From the NCBI GenBank assembly GCA_026400595.1, contig JAPLOT010000207.1, positions 1-8,092 on the forward strand: a DNA stretch of 8,092 nt, written 5' to 3'. Every line of letters begins with the position of its first letter. The stretch's first letter is position 1. The notes under the pieces were generated by a model. That model saw only the letters and a program-made list of their open reading frames with translations, did not search any database and had not been told where the DNA came from. Positions 6,058 to 8,092 of this stretch are shown here, piece by piece. The position numbers and the translations under genes are program-made. The stretch is from Alphaproteobacteria bacterium (GTDB lineage Bacteria > Pseudomonadota > Alphaproteobacteria > Rhizobiales > Aestuariivirgaceae).

Positions 6058-6489
6058 TCAGGCACCGATCTGTTCGCGTACCCACTGAATGATGTGGCCG
6101 GCGGGCATGGCGCCCGACTGGCGGGCCGCCTCCCTGCCGTTCTGGAAGAGGATCATGGTGGGGATGGAGCGGATGCCATGGGCTGCCGCTTCGTTGGGGG
6201 CAGCCTCGGTATCGAGCTTGGCGAACCGCACATGTGGTTCCAGCGCCCGCGCCGCCTTCTCGAATTCAGGCGCCATCTGCTTGCACGGACCGCACCATTC
6301 CGCCCAGAAATCGACCACCACGGGGATGCTGTTGCGGGTGAGGTGACGGCCGAAGGTCTCGCCGGTGAGCGCCAGCGGATGGCCGTCGAACAGTGGCTTG
6401 TGGCATTTGCCGCATTTTGCCTCAGTGGCAAGACGGTCAGGTGGTATCCGGTTCACGGCGGCGCATGATGGACAGACGATCTCGCTCAT
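6058..6489 (-). CDS. trxC: Thioredoxin 2 (zinc-ribbon thioredoxin, TrxC type)
   Basis: This 143-residue cytoplasmic disulfide reductase has two CxxC pairs at its N-terminus (Cys6/Cys9 and Cys26/Cys29), which bind zinc in E. coli Trx2. A complete thioredoxin fold follows, with active site WCGPC at 65-69, PVVVDFWAEW before it and the cis-proline in SIPT (Pro110). Family length is about 140 residues, as here. ATG 6489 is chosen because it puts SEIVCPSC at the start. An in-frame TTG at 6498 would add three residues but lies only two bases from the GGAG at 6504-6501; the ATG is 11 bases from it. The gene is divergent from sdhC and precedes the extensin-like gene by 39 bases. E. coli trxC is induced by OxyR; a palindrome in the likely promoter here points to some form of control. 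Confidence 0.93.
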   Translation of the reverse strand: MSEIVCPSCAAVNRIPPDRLATEAKCGKCHKPLFDGHPLALTGETFGRHLTRNSIPVVVDFWAEWCGPCKQMAPEFEKAARALEPHVRFAKLDTEAAPNEAAAHGIRSIPTMILFQNGREAARQSGAMPAGHIIQWVREQIGA

Positions 6490-6515
6490 GACGTGCAATT
6501 CTCCAAGGGATTCTC

Positions 6516-6543
6516 AGCATATGCAGGCCTGCATCACGAGCAA
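6516..6543 (-). promoter_or_regulatory. Possible trxC promoter
   Basis: On minus, TTGCTC (6543-6538) and TATGCT (6521-6516) are 16 bases apart, each with four of six consensus bases. The predicted start near 6509 leaves a leader of about 20 bases containing GGAG. The spacer is almost entirely the palindrome at 6521-6534. Confidence 0.45.
6521..6534. repeat. Perfect 14-bp palindrome in the trxC / sdhC divergent region
   Basis: ATGCAGGCCTGCAT is its own reverse complement. It fills the spacer between the candidate -35 and -10 of trxC, a classic operator position for a dimeric regulator. It shares the CAG-N2-CTG core with the palindrome at 4743-4756 but not its flanks. It does not resemble the alphaproteobacterial LexA or Irr boxes as I know them. 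Confidence 0.5.
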
Positions 6544-6597
6544 CCATGATCTGCGTCAAGCGCGCCGGCAACAACCGATCTGTGTCTTTCGGCGTAT

Positions 6598-6626
6598 TTG
6601 CGATATTGCGCTGCACAAGCTAAAAC
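6598..6626 (+). promoter_or_regulatory. Possible promoter of the sdh operon
   Basis: TTGCGA (6598-6603) and TAAAAC (6621-6626) are 17 bases apart, four of six matches each. Transcription from near 6633 would leave a leader of about 20 bases before sdhC. The position fits, but the boxes are weak. Confidence 0.4.
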
Positions 6627-6652
6627 CGTCCATCGGGAACGGGAACTGACCA

Positions 6653-7051
6653 ATGACGAAGACTGAACATGCAAGGCGGCCGCTTTCGCCGCATCTGCAG
6701 ATCTACCGCCCGATGCTGACCATGTTGATGTCGATCTTCCACCGGGCCACGGGAATGGCGACGGCGGTGGGCGTGGTGCTGCTGGTCTGGTGGCTTTCGG
6801 CCGCGGCAACCTCCGATGCCTATTTCGACATGGTGCAGCGGTTCTTCGGCCACTGGTTTGGCCGCATGCTTCTCTTCGGATTCACCTGGGCGCTGGTGCA
6901 TCACGCGCTGGGCGGCTTGCGGCATCTCCTGTGGGACACGGGGCGAGGCTTCGATCTGCCGCTGGTCGAATGGATGGCGCGTGCCACGATCATCGGGTCG
7001 GTGGCCGTCACCATCCTGCTGTGGATCATCGGCTACGGGGTGATGCCATGA
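6653..7051 (+). CDS. sdhC: Succinate dehydrogenase cytochrome b556 subunit
   Basis: This 132-residue inner-membrane subunit of complex II helps bind heme b and ubiquinone and anchors the catalytic SdhAB head. The N-terminal RPLSPHLQIYR signature is followed by SIFHRATG with Ser27, His30 and Arg31, equivalent to the quinone-site residues of E. coli SdhC. HHALGGLRHLLWD contains His84, the position of the E. coli heme ligand. Three membrane helices are visible at about 28-50, 69-92 and 108-130. ATG 6653 is preceded by GGGAA (6641-6645) at seven bases. It is the first gene of the operon; its stop overlaps the sdhD ATG by four bases. Confidence 0.96.
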   Translation: MTKTEHARRPLSPHLQIYRPMLTMLMSIFHRATGMATAVGVVLLVWWLSAAATSDAYFDMVQRFFGHWFGRMLLFGFTWALVHHALGGLRHLLWDTGRGFDLPLVEWMARATIIGSVAVTILLWIIGYGVMP

Positions 7052-7428
7052 GCATGCGGACCCCACTCGGCAGGGTGCGCGGCCTGGGCTCGGCCAAGTC
7101 CGGCACCGAACACTGGTGGCTGCAGCGCGTCACAGCCATTTCCAACATTCCGCTGGTGATCTTCCTGGTGATCTTCGTGATCCGCCATCTGGGCGCCAGC
7201 CGGGCCGAGATCGTCGCCAGCATCTCCAATCCCTTCGTGGCAATCCTGCTCGCGCTCACCTTCGTGTCGGTGCTGTGGCACATGCGGCTCGGACTGCAGG
7301 TGGTGATCGAGGACTATGTCCATGGCCATGTGGCCAAGTTCGCGGCCCTGCTTGCCAACAGCTTCGTCACCGCGCTGCTTGGCGTTGCCGCGCTTTATGC
7401 AATTCTCAAGATGAGCTTCGGACTTTGA
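7048..7428 (+). CDS. sdhD: Succinate dehydrogenase hydrophobic membrane anchor subunit
   Basis: This 126-residue inner-membrane partner of SdhC in complex II starts with MSMRTPLGRVRGLGSAKSGT, as in other alphaproteobacterial SdhD proteins. It then has three membrane helices at about 30-48, 61-83 and 99-122. WHMRLGLQVVIEDYVH carries His78, the candidate heme-side ligand, and Asp89-Tyr90, equivalent to the E. coli Asp82-Tyr83 pair that contributes to the ubiquinone site. The frame is open far upstream into sdhC, but ATG 7048, overlapping the sdhC stop as ATGA, gives the family length and N-terminus. The stop shares one base with the sdhA ATG (TGATG), so the three genes are translationally coupled. 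Confidence 0.95.
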   Translation: MSMRTPLGRVRGLGSAKSGTEHWWLQRVTAISNIPLVIFLVIFVIRHLGASRAEIVASISNPFVAILLALTFVSVLWHMRLGLQVVIEDYVHGHVAKFAALLANSFVTALLGVAALYAILKMSFGL

Positions 7429-8092
7429 TGGCAGTCGCAGACGCAAGGAAACTGGCGCCCAAGAGCGTCGCGATCAACGGGCGCGCCTATCCGATCACCG
7501 ATCACAGCTTTGACGTGGTTGTGGTGGGTGCCGGCGGTGCGGGCCTGCGCGCGGCGCTCGGCGCCTCGCAGTCGGGCCTGAAGACGGCCTGCATCTCGAA
7601 GGTCTTCCCCACGCGCTCGCACACGGTCGCTGCCCAGGGCGGCATCGCCGCCTCGCTTGCCAACATGGGCGCCGACGACTGGCGCTGGCACATGTATGAC
7701 ACGGTCAAGGGCGCCGACTGGCTGGGCGACCAGGACGCCATCGAATATCTCTGCCGCAACGCGCCGACCGCCGTCTACGAGCTCGAGCATTTCGGCATGC
7801 CCTTCTCGCGCACCGAGGACGGGCGCATCTACCAGCGGCCCTTCGGCGGCCACATGATGAATTTCGGCGACGGCCCGCCGGTGCAGCGCACCTGTGCTGC
7901 CGCCGACCGCACCGGCCATGCCATGCTGCACACGCTCTACGGCCAGAGCCTGCGCTATGCGACCGAGTTCTTCATCGAGTATTTCGCGCTCGACCTGATC
8001 ATGGAGAATGGCGCCTGCCGAGGCGTCGTCGCCATGAACATGGAAGATGGCTCCATCCACCGCTTCCGCGCCCATGAGACGATCCTCGCCAC
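7428..8092 (+). CDS. sdhA: Succinate dehydrogenase flavoprotein subunit, 5' part
   Basis: This is the catalytic subunit of complex II, which oxidises succinate to fumarate on the cytoplasmic face of the membrane. The first 221 codons are in the window; the full protein should be about 600 residues. The FAD-binding dinucleotide motif VVVVGAGGAGLRAA is at about 30-43, and TRSHTVAAQGGIAA at 62-75 holds His65, the expected site of covalent FAD attachment. DWLGDQDAIEYL, IYQRPFGGHMMNFG, QRTCAAADRTGHAMLHTLYG and FFIEYFALDLIM follow in the normal order with no frame disruption. It starts at ATG 7428, overlapping sdhD by one base. sdhB should follow beyond the right edge. Confidence 0.97.
   Translation, partial: MAVADARKLAPKSVAINGRAYPITDHSFDVVVVGAGGAGLRAALGASQSGLKTACISKVFPTRSHTVAAQGGIAASLANMGADDWRWHMYDTVKGADWLGDQDAIEYLCRNAPTAVYELEHFGMPFSRTEDGRIYQRPFGGHMMNFGDGPPVQRTCAAADRTGHAMLHTLYGQSLRYATEFFIEYFALDLIMENGACRGVVAMNMEDGSIHRFRAHETILA

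Noticed and set aside
5548..6468. Plus-strand open frame of 306 codons, the longest complete one in the window
   Set aside because: It spans the antisense of two recognisable genes (extensin-like and trxC) and has no domain of its own.
6790..7047. Upstream in-frame extension of sdhD
   Set aside because: It lies within sdhC in another frame; ATG 7048 gives the conserved SdhD N-terminus and an ATGA overlap.
7395..8075. Minus-strand open frame of 226 codons opposite sdhA
   Set aside because: It is antisense to a highly conserved SdhA sequence and is a codon-bias shadow.

Overview
The window is a GC-rich (roughly 60-65 % by eye), gene-dense piece of chromosome. It is most likely from an alphaproteobacterium, probably in or near Hyphomicrobiales/Rhizobiales. 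The grounds are a DUF2794 protein (a family I know only from Alphaproteobacteria), an sdhC-sdhD-sdhA order with alphaproteobacterial-looking sequences, a bacterial extensin-like protein, and the codon use. All genes look like core housekeeping or envelope genes. I see no mobile element, CRISPR array, tRNA or rRNA.

Layout. Positions 1-1766 (minus) hold a YbbA/YbbP-type ABC exporter: the ATPase, then an FtsX-like permease that runs off the left edge and changes frame near 570. Divergent from it is tesA, a secreted GDSL lysophospholipase/thioesterase (1838-2461, plus), the usual partner of YbbAP. Next on plus come thpR (2539-3081) and phhB (3078-3380), which overlap by four bases, and a BAX inhibitor-1 family membrane protein (3468-4193) that ends at a strong hairpin terminator. 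Facing it is the DUF2794 gene (4263-4667, minus). Divergent from DUF2794 is an exported L,D-transpeptidase (4819-5329, plus) that has lost the middle of its catalytic domain and changes frame. It meets an extensin-like envelope protein (5326-6018, minus) tail to tail with a four-base overlap. Upstream of the extensin gene on the same strand is a zinc-ribbon thioredoxin, trxC-like (6058-6489, minus). Divergent from trxC, the succinate dehydrogenase operon starts: sdhC (6653-7051), sdhD (7048-7428) and sdhA (7428 to beyond the right edge).

How the genes work together. TesA and YbbAP form a lipid/envelope module. The L,D-transpeptidase and the extensin-like protein, which carries LAS-peptidase-like metal ligands, are both envelope proteins. 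The sdh genes encode respiratory complex II / TCA-cycle succinate oxidation. ThpR and PhhB are translationally coupled, without an obvious shared pathway.

I did not find a clearly new multi-gene system. The most notable items are: two genes that both appear to have lost internal coding sequence with a net change of 2 modulo 3 bases; a BI-1 family protein whose two sensor aspartates appear as Glu and Ser; and perfect 14-bp palindromes in two divergent promoter regions, one lying in the spacer of the likely trxC promoter.
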